Shown here in pieces: positions 8,556 through 16,490 of a stretch of DNA of 64,000 nucleotides. Position 1 is the first letter of the stretch. The number at the start of each line of letters is the position of its first letter. The notes below the pieces were generated by a model. The model was not told the DNA's origin and ran no database searches. It saw only the letters and a program-made list of their open reading frames with translations. The DNA comes from an uncultured Clostridia bacterium (GTDB taxonomy: Bacteria > Bacillota > Clostridia > Saccharofermentanales > Saccharofermentanaceae). Location: assembly GCA_946407705.1 (NCBI GenBank), contig CAMJPC010000001.1, positions 124,001 to 188,000 on the forward strand. Direction: 5' to 3'. A program made the position numbers and the translations under genes.

Positions 8556-9920
8556 TCAAACCGCGATCGAAAGCAGGTGCGTTACGAGCCCGAAATAGAT
8601 CAGGAGCGACACTGCGTCAACGATCGTAGTGATCAGAGGAGACGCCATGACCGCAGGGTCGAGCTTGATCTTTGAGGCCACCATAGGCAGCGTGCAGCCG
8701 ATGGATTTCGCGAAGATAACTACGAGCACGAGGGTTACGCAGATGATTCCCGCGATATTCATCGGGAGCTTGTCTATGAGCATGAGCTTGACGAAATTGG
8801 CCGAAGACAGCACTATTCCGCAGATAGCGGCAACACGGGCCTCTTTCCAAAGGACTCTAAAGAAGTCCGAGAACTGGATCTCACGAAGTGAAAGTCCGCG
8901 GATGACCGAGACGCTTGCCTGTGAACCTGCATTACCGCCTGTATCCATCAGCATCGGGATATAAGCCGTCAACATAAGATAGGCTTTCAGGGCATCCGTA
9001 AATTTAGTGATAATCGCGCCTGTAAACGCCGCGGATACCATGAGGAACAAGAGCCAGGGCATCCTGTTCTTAAATGTCTCAAAGACTCCGATCTTGAGGT
9101 ACGGCCTGTCGGTCTGGTCAGGGATGATAGCGGCCATCTTCTCGATATCCTCCGTGGCCTCCTCTTCCATGATGTCCATGACGTCGTCGACCGTGATGAT
9201 GCCGACCAGACGGTTTTCGTTGTCTACAACAGGCATCGCGGTAAAGTCGTATTTCTGGAAAACGCGTGCCGCTTCTTCCTGGTCATCCGTCGTCTTGATC
9301 GAGATGACACTGTCATTCATTATGTCTCCGATGACCTCATCGGGCTGCTTGATGAGCAAATACCTGAGGGCAACGGTTCCGACAAGGAGCCTTCTTTTGT
9401 CGAGGACGTAGCAGATATTGGTAGTCTCGGCATCAAGGCCGACCTCCCTGATACGGAGGATGGCATCGGCTACGGTCATGTCCCTCTTGAGGTCAACATA
9501 CTCGACCGTCATTATTGAACCGGCCGAATCGTCCGGATACTGCAAAAGATGGTTTACGTCTTTCCTTTGTTCGGGGCTGGCATTGGCGAGAATCCTCTTT
9601 ACGACGTTTGCCGGCATTTCCTCGAGAAAGTCCGCAGCATCGTCCGCCATAAGGTTATCGATGATGTTCGATGCTTCGTTCGTGGACAGAGACATGATGA
9701 TGTATTTCTGGTCGTCGACTTCAAGCTCGGCGAAAACGTCAGCAGCCATGCTCTTAGGGAGGATCCTGAAAATCTTCAGCGAATCCTCATTCTCCAATGA
9801 GTCCATGATGGAAGCAATATCAACCTCCATCATCTCAGATAGTTTTAAACGGAGTTCTTTATAGCGCTTCTCTTCGAGAAGGCTTACAAGCTCTTCCTTT
9901 ACGGATGCCATTTCTTCCAT
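8556..9920 (-). CDS. mgtE: Magnesium transporter MgtE
   Basis: The 454-aa protein has the standard MgtE order: N-terminal MgtE_N helical domain (about 1-130), two CBS domains (about 135-255), a plug helix, then five transmembrane helices. The selectivity region PMLMDTGGNAGSQAS is intact. MgtE is a homodimeric Mg2+ channel in the cytoplasmic membrane that closes when cytosolic Mg2+ fills the N and CBS domains. A 31-codon leader ORF with a much stronger ribosome binding site overlaps the start of mgtE. The gene's own RBS (GGGAGA, 7 nt) is moderate, so regulation at translation is plausible. Confidence 0.97.
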   Translation of the reverse strand: MEEMASVKEELVSLLEEKRYKELRLKLSEMMEVDIASIMDSLENEDSLKIFRILPKSMAADVFAELEVDDQKYIIMSLSTNEASNIIDNLMADDAADFLEEMPANVVKRILANASPEQRKDVNHLLQYPDDSAGSIMTVEYVDLKRDMTVADAILRIREVGLDAETTNICYVLDKRRLLVGTVALRYLLIKQPDEVIGDIMNDSVISIKTTDDQEEAARVFQKYDFTAMPVVDNENRLVGIITVDDVMDIMEEEATEDIEKMAAIIPDQTDRPYLKIGVFETFKNRMPWLLFLMVSAAFTGAIITKFTDALKAYLMLTAYIPMLMDTGGNAGSQASVSVIRGLSLREIQFSDFFRVLWKEARVAAICGIVLSSANFVKLMLIDKLPMNIAGIICVTLVLVVIFAKSIGCTLPMVASKIKLDPAVMASPLITTIVDAVSLLIYFGLVTHLLSIAV

Positions 9921-9994
9921 AGCAAATCTCCCTGGATGGTGAATTTTATGGTGCGCAATCGCGATCGGGGATTGTCAGAATCGCTTCGTGTCAT
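9899..9994 (-). CDS. 31-codon leader ORF overlapping mgtE start
   Basis: The start ATG (9994) follows a near-perfect Shine-Dalgarno, GGGAGGTGAT, about 4-5 nt away, far better than that of mgtE. The peptide begins MTRSDSDNPRSR and ends LLWKKWHP, and its last 22 nt overlap the mgtE coding start in another frame. Aspartate/proline-containing leader peptides control magnesium transporter genes in enterobacteria (mgtL, mgtP) through ribosome stalling or destabilisation at low Mg2+. The DSDNP stretch here is reminiscent, but no homology is claimed. It could instead be a simple translational coupling device. Confidence 0.6.
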   Translation of the reverse strand: MTRSDSDNPRSRLRTIKFTIQGDLLWKKWHP

Positions 9995-10028
9995 AAAATC
10001 ACCTCCCTTGCCATGGAATTTCCAACAG

Positions 10029-10034
10029 ATTATA
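10029..10034 (-). promoter_or_regulatory. -10 box (TATAAT) upstream of mgtE leader ORF
   Basis: A perfect TATAAT on the minus strand lies 34 nt before the leader ORF ATG. The -35 region at 17 nt spacing (TACCAC) is poor. This would give a 5' leader of about 100 nt before mgtE, too short for an M-box riboswitch. Confidence 0.45.
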
Positions 10035-10070
10035 GCATAAGGAGTCCGGATGTGGTAGGAAAAAAGTCCG

Positions 10071-11183
10071 TCAGATGACGACTTTGTTGCGGCCGCTGTC
10101 TTTGCCCATGTAAAGCTTCTTGTCAGCCTCGTCAATGGCTTCGTTTATGCGGTTCTCGATGTCCTGTTCCCTGTCAGACGCCGTGGTCATGACATTGATG
10201 TCGGTAACGCCGAAGGTCATGGTAACGGATATCCTCTGTCCGTTCCACGGAATCTCCATCGTCGATATCTTGAGTCTTAATCCGTCCAGTGCCACGAAAG
10301 CATCGTCGAGATTCATGTCATCGAACACGAACAGGAACTCCTCACCGCCCCATCTGATGGCGATGCCGTACTCGCTCATGAAATCCTTGAACAGCCTCGA
10401 AAGACTCTTAAGGACCTGGTCTCCTGCTTCGTGACCCAAAGTGTCGTTGATCTTCTTGAAGAAATCGATATCACCTATCGCGATGCTCATGCCGGTCGAG
10501 AAACTGCCGCTCATTATTTTCGAGATCATGTCAGCCATACCGCTTCTTCTGTTGAGAAGTCCGGTCAGGTGATCGTGTTCGGCAACTGCCTTGAGCTGGC
10601 GGTTATACTGGGCAAGTTTCGCCTCGGTAGCAAGCTTGTCGCGCGTGAATATGGTCAGGATCACTATGAGCGACATGAATATCGAGACGATATTGATAAT
10701 CTGGAAAGTAACCGAAATGGGTTTTGGAAGATTCTCCAAAGGTTCATGCGTGATGTGCCAGAGGTACAAAAGCATTCTTATCGAGAACACGACGAAGCTC
10801 GCCATGAGTTTTTCCTTCAAAGGTCTGTATGTGGCAACAAACACGAGGACAAGAAGGACGAAAACGAAATGCTGGATTCCGCATTCCCAACCCCACTGGA
10901 TGACGAACCTGAACATCCATATGACCGTGACCGCGCTGTAAAGCAGGAGCGCAGCCGTATTCTTATTCCGGTAAGTCAAATACGTTGAAAAAGCAAAACC
11001 GCACATTCCGACAAAACAGATCGCTGTATTGATATATCTTGCAGATACTCCGAAAACAGCGATCCAAATGAGAAAATACGTACACATCATCAGGGAATTG
11101 ATCCTGACGATGTAAGATACACGGTTCGATTCGTTCGCACCGGTTACGTCTTTGAAAATAATGCTGGCTATCTTGCTACCCAT
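10071..11183 (-). CDS. Membrane-bound diguanylate cyclase
   Basis: The N-terminal half (about 20-190) of this 370-aa protein holds five or six hydrophobic helices and probably senses from the membrane. A GGDEF domain follows from about residue 205, starting HDHLTGLLNR and carrying the active-site variant GGEEF within IRWGGEEFLFVF, which is compatible with activity. No RxxD inhibitory site is seen five residues before it. The product would be c-di-GMP. The start has no obvious RBS, so the true start could differ by a few codons or the mRNA may be leaderless. A second GGDEF protein is encoded at 32109-33194. Confidence 0.92.
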   Translation of the reverse strand: MGSKIASIIFKDVTGANESNRVSYIVRINSLMMCTYFLIWIAVFGVSARYINTAICFVGMCGFAFSTYLTYRNKNTAALLLYSAVTVIWMFRFVIQWGWECGIQHFVFVLLVLVFVATYRPLKEKLMASFVVFSIRMLLYLWHITHEPLENLPKPISVTFQIINIVSIFMSLIVILTIFTRDKLATEAKLAQYNRQLKAVAEHDHLTGLLNRRSGMADMISKIMSGSFSTGMSIAIGDIDFFKKINDTLGHEAGDQVLKSLSRLFKDFMSEYGIAIRWGGEEFLFVFDDMNLDDAFVALDGLRLKISTMEIPWNGQRISVTMTFGVTDINVMTTASDREQDIENRINEAIDEADKKLYMGKDSGRNKVVI

Positions 11184-11251
11184 AAATAAGATTTTATCAC
11201 TTCAAATCTTAACAAATTTTAAATTTTACGGGTTTTCAGTCCTTATTCTTG

Positions 11252-11650
11252 TCAAAAATCAGTCAGATAGATGCCTATCTCTATCTTGCTGAAGTCACCT
11301 TTTTTGTCTATCTTCTTAACCTTAGCGGTAAGGAGTTTGCCTGCGTCCATGAGGCGTGAGAATACCGCGTTGTCCTTTTCGGGAATGTATCCGACTTTAA
11401 ACTGATCCGCGTTTAATACCAGAACAGCCTTATCGTCAAACTTGTTGTTCTCCTCGCGGCGGAGTATCAGTTTGTCATCAGGAGAAAGCGAATCTACTAT
11501 TGCCTTATCAACATATGAAGTTCCGGCTATGAACGTATCGAAAAGGAATATCTCCTTTACGAGAGGCTTGATCAGATCGGTAATGCCGTTCTGCTGGATC
11601 GTGGTTACCAGTTCGTTTCGCTGCTGTTCGGTTAATGCAAGTTCGTTCAT
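11252..11650 (-). CDS. HIRAN domain protein
   Basis: After a 35-residue helical lead, this 132-aa protein is a HIRAN domain: FIAGTSYVD, then KLILRREENNKFDDKAVLVLN and GYIPEKDNAVFSRLMDAGK. HIRAN domains bind 3' ends of single-stranded DNA in helicases such as HLTF, and stand-alone bacterial versions occur in repair-related or stress contexts. It is the last gene of a three-gene operon after a J-domain protein and a Sel1-repeat protein, with RBS GGAGAC 6 nt before the ATG. How a DNA-end-binding domain fits with a co-chaperone is not clear. Confidence 0.88.
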   Translation of the reverse strand: MNELALTEQQRNELVTTIQQNGITDLIKPLVKEIFLFDTFIAGTSYVDKAIVDSLSPDDKLILRREENNKFDDKAVLVLNADQFKVGYIPEKDNAVFSRLMDAGKLLTAKVKKIDKKGDFSKIEIGIYLTDF

Positions 11651-11663
11651 GATGATGTCTCCG

Positions 11664-12407
11664 TCACTTTATCCCCAGTGTTTCCAGATCGGCGTTGAGA
11701 TCGTTTAAGTATCTCTGATAGTCATCGATCTCAGCCTTAAGCTGAGCTTCCTTCTCAGCGCACATTTCCTCATCTTCAAGAAGAAATTTATACATGTACG
11801 GTTCAGTGCTCTTTATCGTTTCGATCTCTTCTTTGACCTTGGCGATCTTCTCATCTATATTTCCAATTACGACTGCGACAACGTCATCACAATATTTCGA
11901 AATGACTGCCGCGGCAACCGCCTCAAGCTCCTTCATCCTCTCAAGGTTATTTCCCTTATAGGCAAGTGATATGTCTTCCCACAGTTTCTTGACTTCCGCA
12001 TTGCCGAAAAGCTGGGGGTTGATATCCGGATGGATCCTCATCGCTATCTTATGGTAGATCTTCTTGATCTGCGCGATCTCGTAATCCGAGACTGGATCAT
12101 CGAGTTTTCTTATCTCGATTATGTTTTTCAGCTGCTCATCGTATCCAGCCATTTCTTCGCTGACAAGTATCCTGAGATAATCCAGTGTAACCTTTTTGGA
12201 GTCATCTCCTTTTCCACCGTTCACTATCTTTATGTACCGGGAGATCATCTTCTTGCATCTGATGCATTCGATCTTGAGCGAGAAAGATTTCTCGATCAGC
12301 TCGCCGAAACGTTTAACATAACTGACTTGATAGTCCTGCGCCTCTTTAGAGAGTCTGTCACGTTCGATAATCAGTTCAGTATATTCCTGGAGAGCACTTT
12401 CACTCAT
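11664..12407 (-). CDS. J-domain protein with coiled-coil flanks
   Basis: The 247-aa soluble protein is mostly helical and charged. The J-domain lies in the middle (about 110-165), with an intact HPD in KIAMRIHPDINPQL, so it could stimulate a DnaK ATPase. Long predicted coiled-coil helices flank it (1-60 and 185-245), and a CIRCKKM pair of cysteines at about 47-50 could bind metal only if helped elsewhere. The ATG overlaps the stop of the Sel1 gene by one base (TGATG), which indicates coupling. It contrasts with the HPD-less J-like domain at 3548-4546. Confidence 0.88.
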   Translation of the reverse strand: MSESALQEYTELIIERDRLSKEAQDYQVSYVKRFGELIEKSFSLKIECIRCKKMISRYIKIVNGGKGDDSKKVTLDYLRILVSEEMAGYDEQLKNIIEIRKLDDPVSDYEIAQIKKIYHKIAMRIHPDINPQLFGNAEVKKLWEDISLAYKGNNLERMKELEAVAAAVISKYCDDVVAVVIGNIDEKIAKVKEEIETIKSTEPYMYKFLLEDEEMCAEKEAQLKAEIDDYQRYLNDLNADLETLGIK

Positions 12408-13303
12408 CAGCTTTCTCCTTCCTTATTCACCTCGGAAACTGCCTTTATCCTGTCAGCGACTCTGAAGAGCTTCATGTCTTCAACTGTTCCGCCTGTTATG
12501 AAATCAGAGATGTTCCTGTAGTATTTGCCGTCACAGGCAACCGTGATCCCGCCGTCCTCCTGCTCGGATGTAATTATGTATTCCTTGCCGAAAAGAACTA
12601 TCTTCCATGAAGAAGGTGTCTTTAAGAGCACATAAAGATCGTAGAAATCGAACTCTTCCGGAGATACTTCATGAACCCTGTGAATGTTATCGATCAGCAT
12701 CGACATTATCGTGAAGTTCCCGAAAAAGCCATCATCTTTAAGACGCCTTACAAGGCTTCTTTTCGCGAGCTTATAGAAATCGTATGCGTCTTTGTTCTTG
12801 CCTTCATGTTCCTTGATCATGCCCATGCGGGAAGCGATCTCAGGAGTCAGGTACTGGATATATCCGTCACTCGAGCGCTTGTTCCAAAGGCCTTTGACTA
12901 TCGATGCGAACTTGTCGAAATCCTTTTCGACGGCGTAACCGTTGCGGTACATGTCCGCAACCTTATACGCGGACTGGGGATTGCCGAGATCTGCAGACCT
13001 CGAATAATACTTGAAGGCCTTCTCGTAATCCTTCTCTCCGGTACGTCCGTAATAGTAGATATAGCCGAGACATGCGGCTGCTTCTTCGTAATTGTATTCG
13101 TCTGCCAAAAGGTAATATTTCTCAGCGAGATCGAAATGCTTCTCGCCGTAGTAAAAGCCTCCGAGCCTGACCATATAATGGGGATTCCCGGTCTCACGGA
13201 TCAGATAATCCAGCGCTTCGGTATACATGAAGACATCATCTTCATTCGGTTCGGGTTTTCTTTCGAAATCAGATACGATCTTTCTGGCCTGCGTAATATC
13301 CAT
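12407..13303 (-). CDS. Sel1/TPR-like repeat protein
   Basis: Residues 40-165 of this 298-aa protein contain Sel1-like repeats (AEKYYLLADEYNYEEAAACLGYIYYYG; AFKYYSRSADLGNPQSAYKVADMY), helical hairpins used for protein-protein contacts. The C-terminal 90 residues form an unrecognised alpha/beta region. RBS GAGGT precedes the ATG. It is the first gene of an operon with J-domain and HIRAN proteins and is likely an adaptor or scaffold for them. Confidence 0.85.
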   Translation of the reverse strand: MDITQARKIVSDFERKPEPNEDDVFMYTEALDYLIRETGNPHYMVRLGGFYYGEKHFDLAEKYYLLADEYNYEEAAACLGYIYYYGRTGEKDYEKAFKYYSRSADLGNPQSAYKVADMYRNGYAVEKDFDKFASIVKGLWNKRSSDGYIQYLTPEIASRMGMIKEHEGKNKDAYDFYKLAKRSLVRRLKDDGFFGNFTIMSMLIDNIHRVHEVSPEEFDFYDLYVLLKTPSSWKIVLFGKEYIITSEQEDGGITVACDGKYYRNISDFITGGTVEDMKLFRVADRIKAVSEVNKEGES

Positions 13304-13426
13304 CTTGGCACCTCACGCAAATTGGAATAGCGATCACACATAAGTATTTTACTACCTGTAAGGTTTCTTTGCGAACAATAGAAGACCGGATCGTACCGGC
13401 ACTAAAAAGCAAATGCAAAAAGGACT

Positions 13427-13600
13427 TCAGACTGCTTTCTTGATACCCATCTTTGCGGTCAGATCGCCAAGGCTCTTGTCATACTGTGCCTGGGATATGG
13501 CATGCCGCTCAAGGAAAGTGTCGAGTGTGGATTTCTGCGCACGGTAGAGTTCCAATTTCTTTTCTTCAGGTGTAAGTTCTTCCCATTTTTCCTGTTCCAT
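13427..13600 (-). CDS. SHOCT-like small protein
   Basis: The product is 57 aa from the ATG at 13600. This start is chosen because GGAGGTGAT lies 8 nt upstream of it; the in-frame ATG at 13615 overlaps that RBS. The sequence is charged and helical and ends with LERHAISQAQYDKSLGDLTAKMG, which resembles the short C-terminal SHOCT-type helix pair (FLERHAISQAQYDK). Stand-alone versions are common in Clostridia; their role is unknown. Confidence 0.7.
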   Translation of the reverse strand: MEQEKWEELTPEEKKLELYRAQKSTLDTFLERHAISQAQYDKSLGDLTAKMGIKKAV

Positions 13601-13645
13601 AACTATCACCTCCAAAACTCTACTGTCATAGTATCACTAACACCA

Positions 13646-14641
13646 TCAGAACTGATATTTAGGCCAGATGCCCTTCTTGTCATGGGTATGTTCGGGAAGC
13701 TGGTAAAGATCGTGACCCGGATAATCGTTACCCTCAACGATGGCCGGACAATCAGGCGTAAAGCATACGTCCCAGCCGATGTAACCGACCTGAGGAACAA
13801 CCAGAGCCGCCTTAGTACACATCTCGCAGACCTCGTCCCACATCGGGAACTTGAATCCCTTGATGGCGGCTCCGGTCTCAGGATGATGCGTGAAAAGATT
13901 CTTGCTCTTATCTATGGCGTAATCGGTTATCTCTCCGGTCTTCTCGTCCATTGGCGCAGTCATTCCGCCGCTGTTGAAGTTATCTACCGTATGACCGTGA
14001 TTGCCAAACCTTACGCAGGCACTCGCGATATGGACCTTGCCTTCCTTTTGGATGGTTACGACTCTTACTGTGTTTATCGCATGAGGATAGATGGCGCTGA
14101 CAGCAGGGTGCTGAACCAGGACTTCCTCCAAAAGATGAGGACGCTCCATGTGAAGAAGTCTCTCATAAAGATGCTCGGGAGACTCTTTGCTGCAATCGAC
14201 CATTTCGACGGTCTTGCCGCAGCTTCCGAGATCAGCCTTGGCTATGAGCTTATCGTGTCCTTTGATGAATTCAATTACCTGATCCTTGTTGTCTTCCCTG
14301 ATCGGGATCCACTTACGTGCAAGGAATTCGCCGAAATGCTCGTTGAATTCGATCTTGTTGTCGATCAGATGGGTGTACTTGGGATCGTTATAGCGGTTGA
14401 CGAGGTCATTGCTCCTGCCTCTGGTTATATATGTGTCCCTCTGCTCGTCAGTGAGGTTGTACATCTCATAGAGCCAGTAGTCCATATAACCTGCGCCGAA
14501 CTTTCTTCCGCAATGAGCCATGTCGAAAAATATCCACAGACGGCTCTTGCCCGACTTCTCGTGGATATCCTTTATCTTGGCGTTCATCGCCTTAAGATCC
14601 ATGCGCAATACGCGTCTTATCAGATATTTAATGCTCGGCAT
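13646..14641 (-). CDS. Sugar-transfer associated ATP-grasp family protein
   Basis: The 331-aa protein resembles the ATP-grasp family found in exopolysaccharide and teichoic-type gene clusters. Recognisable parts are an N-terminal helical lead (about 1-110), the ATP-binding lid KLIAKADLGSCGKTVEMVD, a NTVRVVTIQKEGKVHIASACVRFG strand pair, and the C-terminal metal/ATP motif GWDVCFTPDCPAIVEGNDYPGHDLYQ. ATP-grasp enzymes join a carboxylate to an amine or thiol via an acyl phosphate; the substrate here is unknown. A TATAAT lies 8 nt before the ATG and no RBS is visible, so the mRNA may be leaderless. Divergent from ddh. Confidence 0.87.
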   Translation of the reverse strand: MPSIKYLIRRVLRMDLKAMNAKIKDIHEKSGKSRLWIFFDMAHCGRKFGAGYMDYWLYEMYNLTDEQRDTYITRGRSNDLVNRYNDPKYTHLIDNKIEFNEHFGEFLARKWIPIREDNKDQVIEFIKGHDKLIAKADLGSCGKTVEMVDCSKESPEHLYERLLHMERPHLLEEVLVQHPAVSAIYPHAINTVRVVTIQKEGKVHIASACVRFGNHGHTVDNFNSGGMTAPMDEKTGEITDYAIDKSKNLFTHHPETGAAIKGFKFPMWDEVCEMCTKAALVVPQVGYIGWDVCFTPDCPAIVEGNDYPGHDLYQLPEHTHDKKGIWPKYQF

Positions 14642-14648
14642 GACGATT

Positions 14649-14681
14649 ATTATAATACAACGGCTCCGTTTTTGTTATAAT
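14649..14681. promoter_or_regulatory. Divergent -10 boxes between ATP-grasp gene and ddh
   Basis: TATAAT occurs on the minus strand at 14654-14649, only 7-8 nt before the ATP-grasp ATG. It occurs on the plus strand at 14676-14681, 27 nt before the ddh ATG. Neither has a strong -35. The 67-bp gap therefore holds two face-to-face promoters. Confidence 0.5.
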
Positions 14682-14708
14682 GTGTGCGTCAAATAGGAGG
14701 TATTTTAT

Positions 14709-15686
14709 ATGTCTATTAAAATTGGTATTTACGGTTACGGAAATCTTGCAAAAGGAGTTGAGCTCGCAGTAAAGGCAAATCCCGACATGGAACTTGCCGC
14801 TGTTTTCACAAGGCGCGACCCCTCAACGGTTAAGATCGCAACAGAAGGTGCAGTTGTCGCTTCTGCTTCCGAGATCGGATCCTACAAGGACAAGATCGAC
14901 GTAATGGTCATCTGCGGCGGTTCCGCCACAGACCTGCCCGAGCAGACACCCGCCATCGCAAAGCTCTTCAACTGCGTTGACAGCTTCGATACACACGCCA
15001 AGGTCCCCGAGCATTTCGCAAACGTTGACGCTGCGGCAAAATCAGGCAGCACCACCGCTCTCATCTCCTGCGGCTGGGATCCCGGCATGTTCTCCCTCGC
15101 ACGTCTTTACGGCAACTGCATCCTTCCTGACGGAAAGGACTACACTTTCTGGGGCAAGGGCGTATCACAGGGACATTCTGATGCGATCAGAAGGATTCCC
15201 GGCGTAAAAAACGGCAAGCAGTACACCATTCCCGTTGAAGCTGCCCTCGAAGCAGTACGTTCAGGTTCAAATCCCGAACTCACAACACGCCAGAAGCACA
15301 CAAGAGAGTGCTTTGTTGTTGCAGAAGACGGCGCTGACAAGGCTCTCATCGAGAAGACCATCAAGGAAATGCCCAACTACTTCGCAGATTACGATACGAC
15401 AGTACACTTCATCTCCGAGGAAGAGTTCAAGGCTAACCACTCCGGAATGAATCACGGCGGATTCGTATTCAGAACAGGTACTACAGGCGGCAACAAGCAC
15501 GTTATCGAGTATTCTCTCAAGCTAGATTCCAATCCCGAGTTCACAGGTTCAGTACTTACGGCATACGCAAGAGCAGTTTACCGTCTCTCCCAGAAGGGTG
15601 ACTTCGGCTGCAAGAGCGTATTTGATATCGCTCCTGCCCTTCTCTCACCTCTCTCAGGTGAAGACTTAAGAGCTCATCTGCTGTAA
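14709..15686 (+). CDS. ddh: meso-Diaminopimelate dehydrogenase
   Basis: This 325-aa NADP-dependent enzyme makes meso-diaminopimelate from L-tetrahydrodipicolinate in one step (EC 1.4.1.16). The N-terminal Rossmann motif GIYGYGNLAKG, CGGSATDLPEQTP, the SFDTHAK segment, SCGWDPGMFSLAR and the MNHGGF substrate-binding region are all present, and the length is standard. AGGAGG lies 8 nt before the ATG. meso-DAP serves lysine synthesis and peptidoglycan cross-links. The same chromosome stretch also codes for DapL (36357-37535), an alternative route to the same product. Confidence 0.95.
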   Translation: MSIKIGIYGYGNLAKGVELAVKANPDMELAAVFTRRDPSTVKIATEGAVVASASEIGSYKDKIDVMVICGGSATDLPEQTPAIAKLFNCVDSFDTHAKVPEHFANVDAAAKSGSTTALISCGWDPGMFSLARLYGNCILPDGKDYTFWGKGVSQGHSDAIRRIPGVKNGKQYTIPVEAALEAVRSGSNPELTTRQKHTRECFVVAEDGADKALIEKTIKEMPNYFADYDTTVHFISEEEFKANHSGMNHGGFVFRTGTTGGNKHVIEYSLKLDSNPEFTGSVLTAYARAVYRLSQKGDFGCKSVFDIAPALLSPLSGEDLRAHLL

Positions 15687-15701
15687 TATCCTTCACTTAA
15701 C

Positions 15702-16484
15702 ATGAACAACACAAGCAAGACCAGTTCCCGTAAGACTATAGTCATTTTAACGGCCATACTGGTCTTGCTTGTTCTTTTGGGATTGGTAATTGCTCTTATC
15801 CCTGCGTACGATCACTATTACCTTACCCACGTCAAATATCCGGTCTACGGCGGCATGACCAAAGAACTCAAGGACTGCGAGCTTTATGATGACATGAGGA
15901 GCGGCCGGTCTATCTGCTTTTTGGGAGACAGCATTACCTCGGGAGCCGAGACCAAAGGCATTCCGTGGTATCAGCCTCTTATCCCGTACATCAAAGGTAA
16001 CATATCGAATCTTTCATGCGGCGGATGGCAGGTATATCACCTGAACCATCAGCAGGAATATATTCCCGTATCCGATATTTATGTTGTGGCTATCGGAATC
16101 AATGACATAGGTTTCCCTAAAAGTATGTATGGCGCGCATAGTGGTGAAGAATACGTCCGTGATCTGGAAAAACTGGCAGGGATAATCAAAGAAGTTTCCC
16201 CTAATGCAAAGATCTATTTTATCGCTCCGTGGATCTTCTTCGACAAAGGTGAAGAATGCGAGAAGGCCGGCGTTGATTTCCGCAAGGCACTTGCTGACTG
16301 GTCCAGCAAAACAGAATACATCTGCATAGATCCCGTACCGGTCCTGAGTTCCGAGATCAACAGCGGGAACCGCGATCACTATCTGTTAGACGGGGTACAC
16401 CCGAACTCACCTTACGGAACCGGAATGTACAGTTACGCCGTACTCAAAGCAGATCACGACAGGAGAGCTGCTTCCAAACAGTAA
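15702..16484 (+). CDS. Membrane-anchored SGNH/GDSL hydrolase
   Basis: The 260-aa protein has an N-terminal signal-anchor helix (about 11-34), then an SGNH hydrolase: block I FLGDSITSG with the nucleophile Ser, block III GINDI, and the C-terminal DGVHPNS catalytic Asp-His pair. Such enzymes remove acetyl or acyl groups from carbohydrates, including cell-wall polymers. It starts 15 nt after ddh and is probably co-transcribed, although its RBS is poor. The pairing with ddh fits a wall-modifying role (inference). Confidence 0.88.
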   Translation: MNNTSKTSSRKTIVILTAILVLLVLLGLVIALIPAYDHYYLTHVKYPVYGGMTKELKDCELYDDMRSGRSICFLGDSITSGAETKGIPWYQPLIPYIKGNISNLSCGGWQVYHLNHQQEYIPVSDIYVVAIGINDIGFPKSMYGAHSGEEYVRDLEKLAGIIKEVSPNAKIYFIAPWIFFDKGEECEKAGVDFRKALADWSSKTEYICIDPVPVLSSEINSGNRDHYLLDGVHPNSPYGTGMYSYAVLKADHDRRAASKQ

Positions 16485-16490
16485 CGTTAC

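Noticed and set aside
9921..10070. M-box magnesium riboswitch upstream of mgtE
   Set aside because: The probable leader is about 100 nt and is mostly occupied by the small ORF; M-box RNAs are longer and their conserved segments are not visible.
13502..14680. 392-aa plus-strand ORF
   Set aside because: It is antisense to the ATP-grasp gene, which has family motifs; this frame has none.
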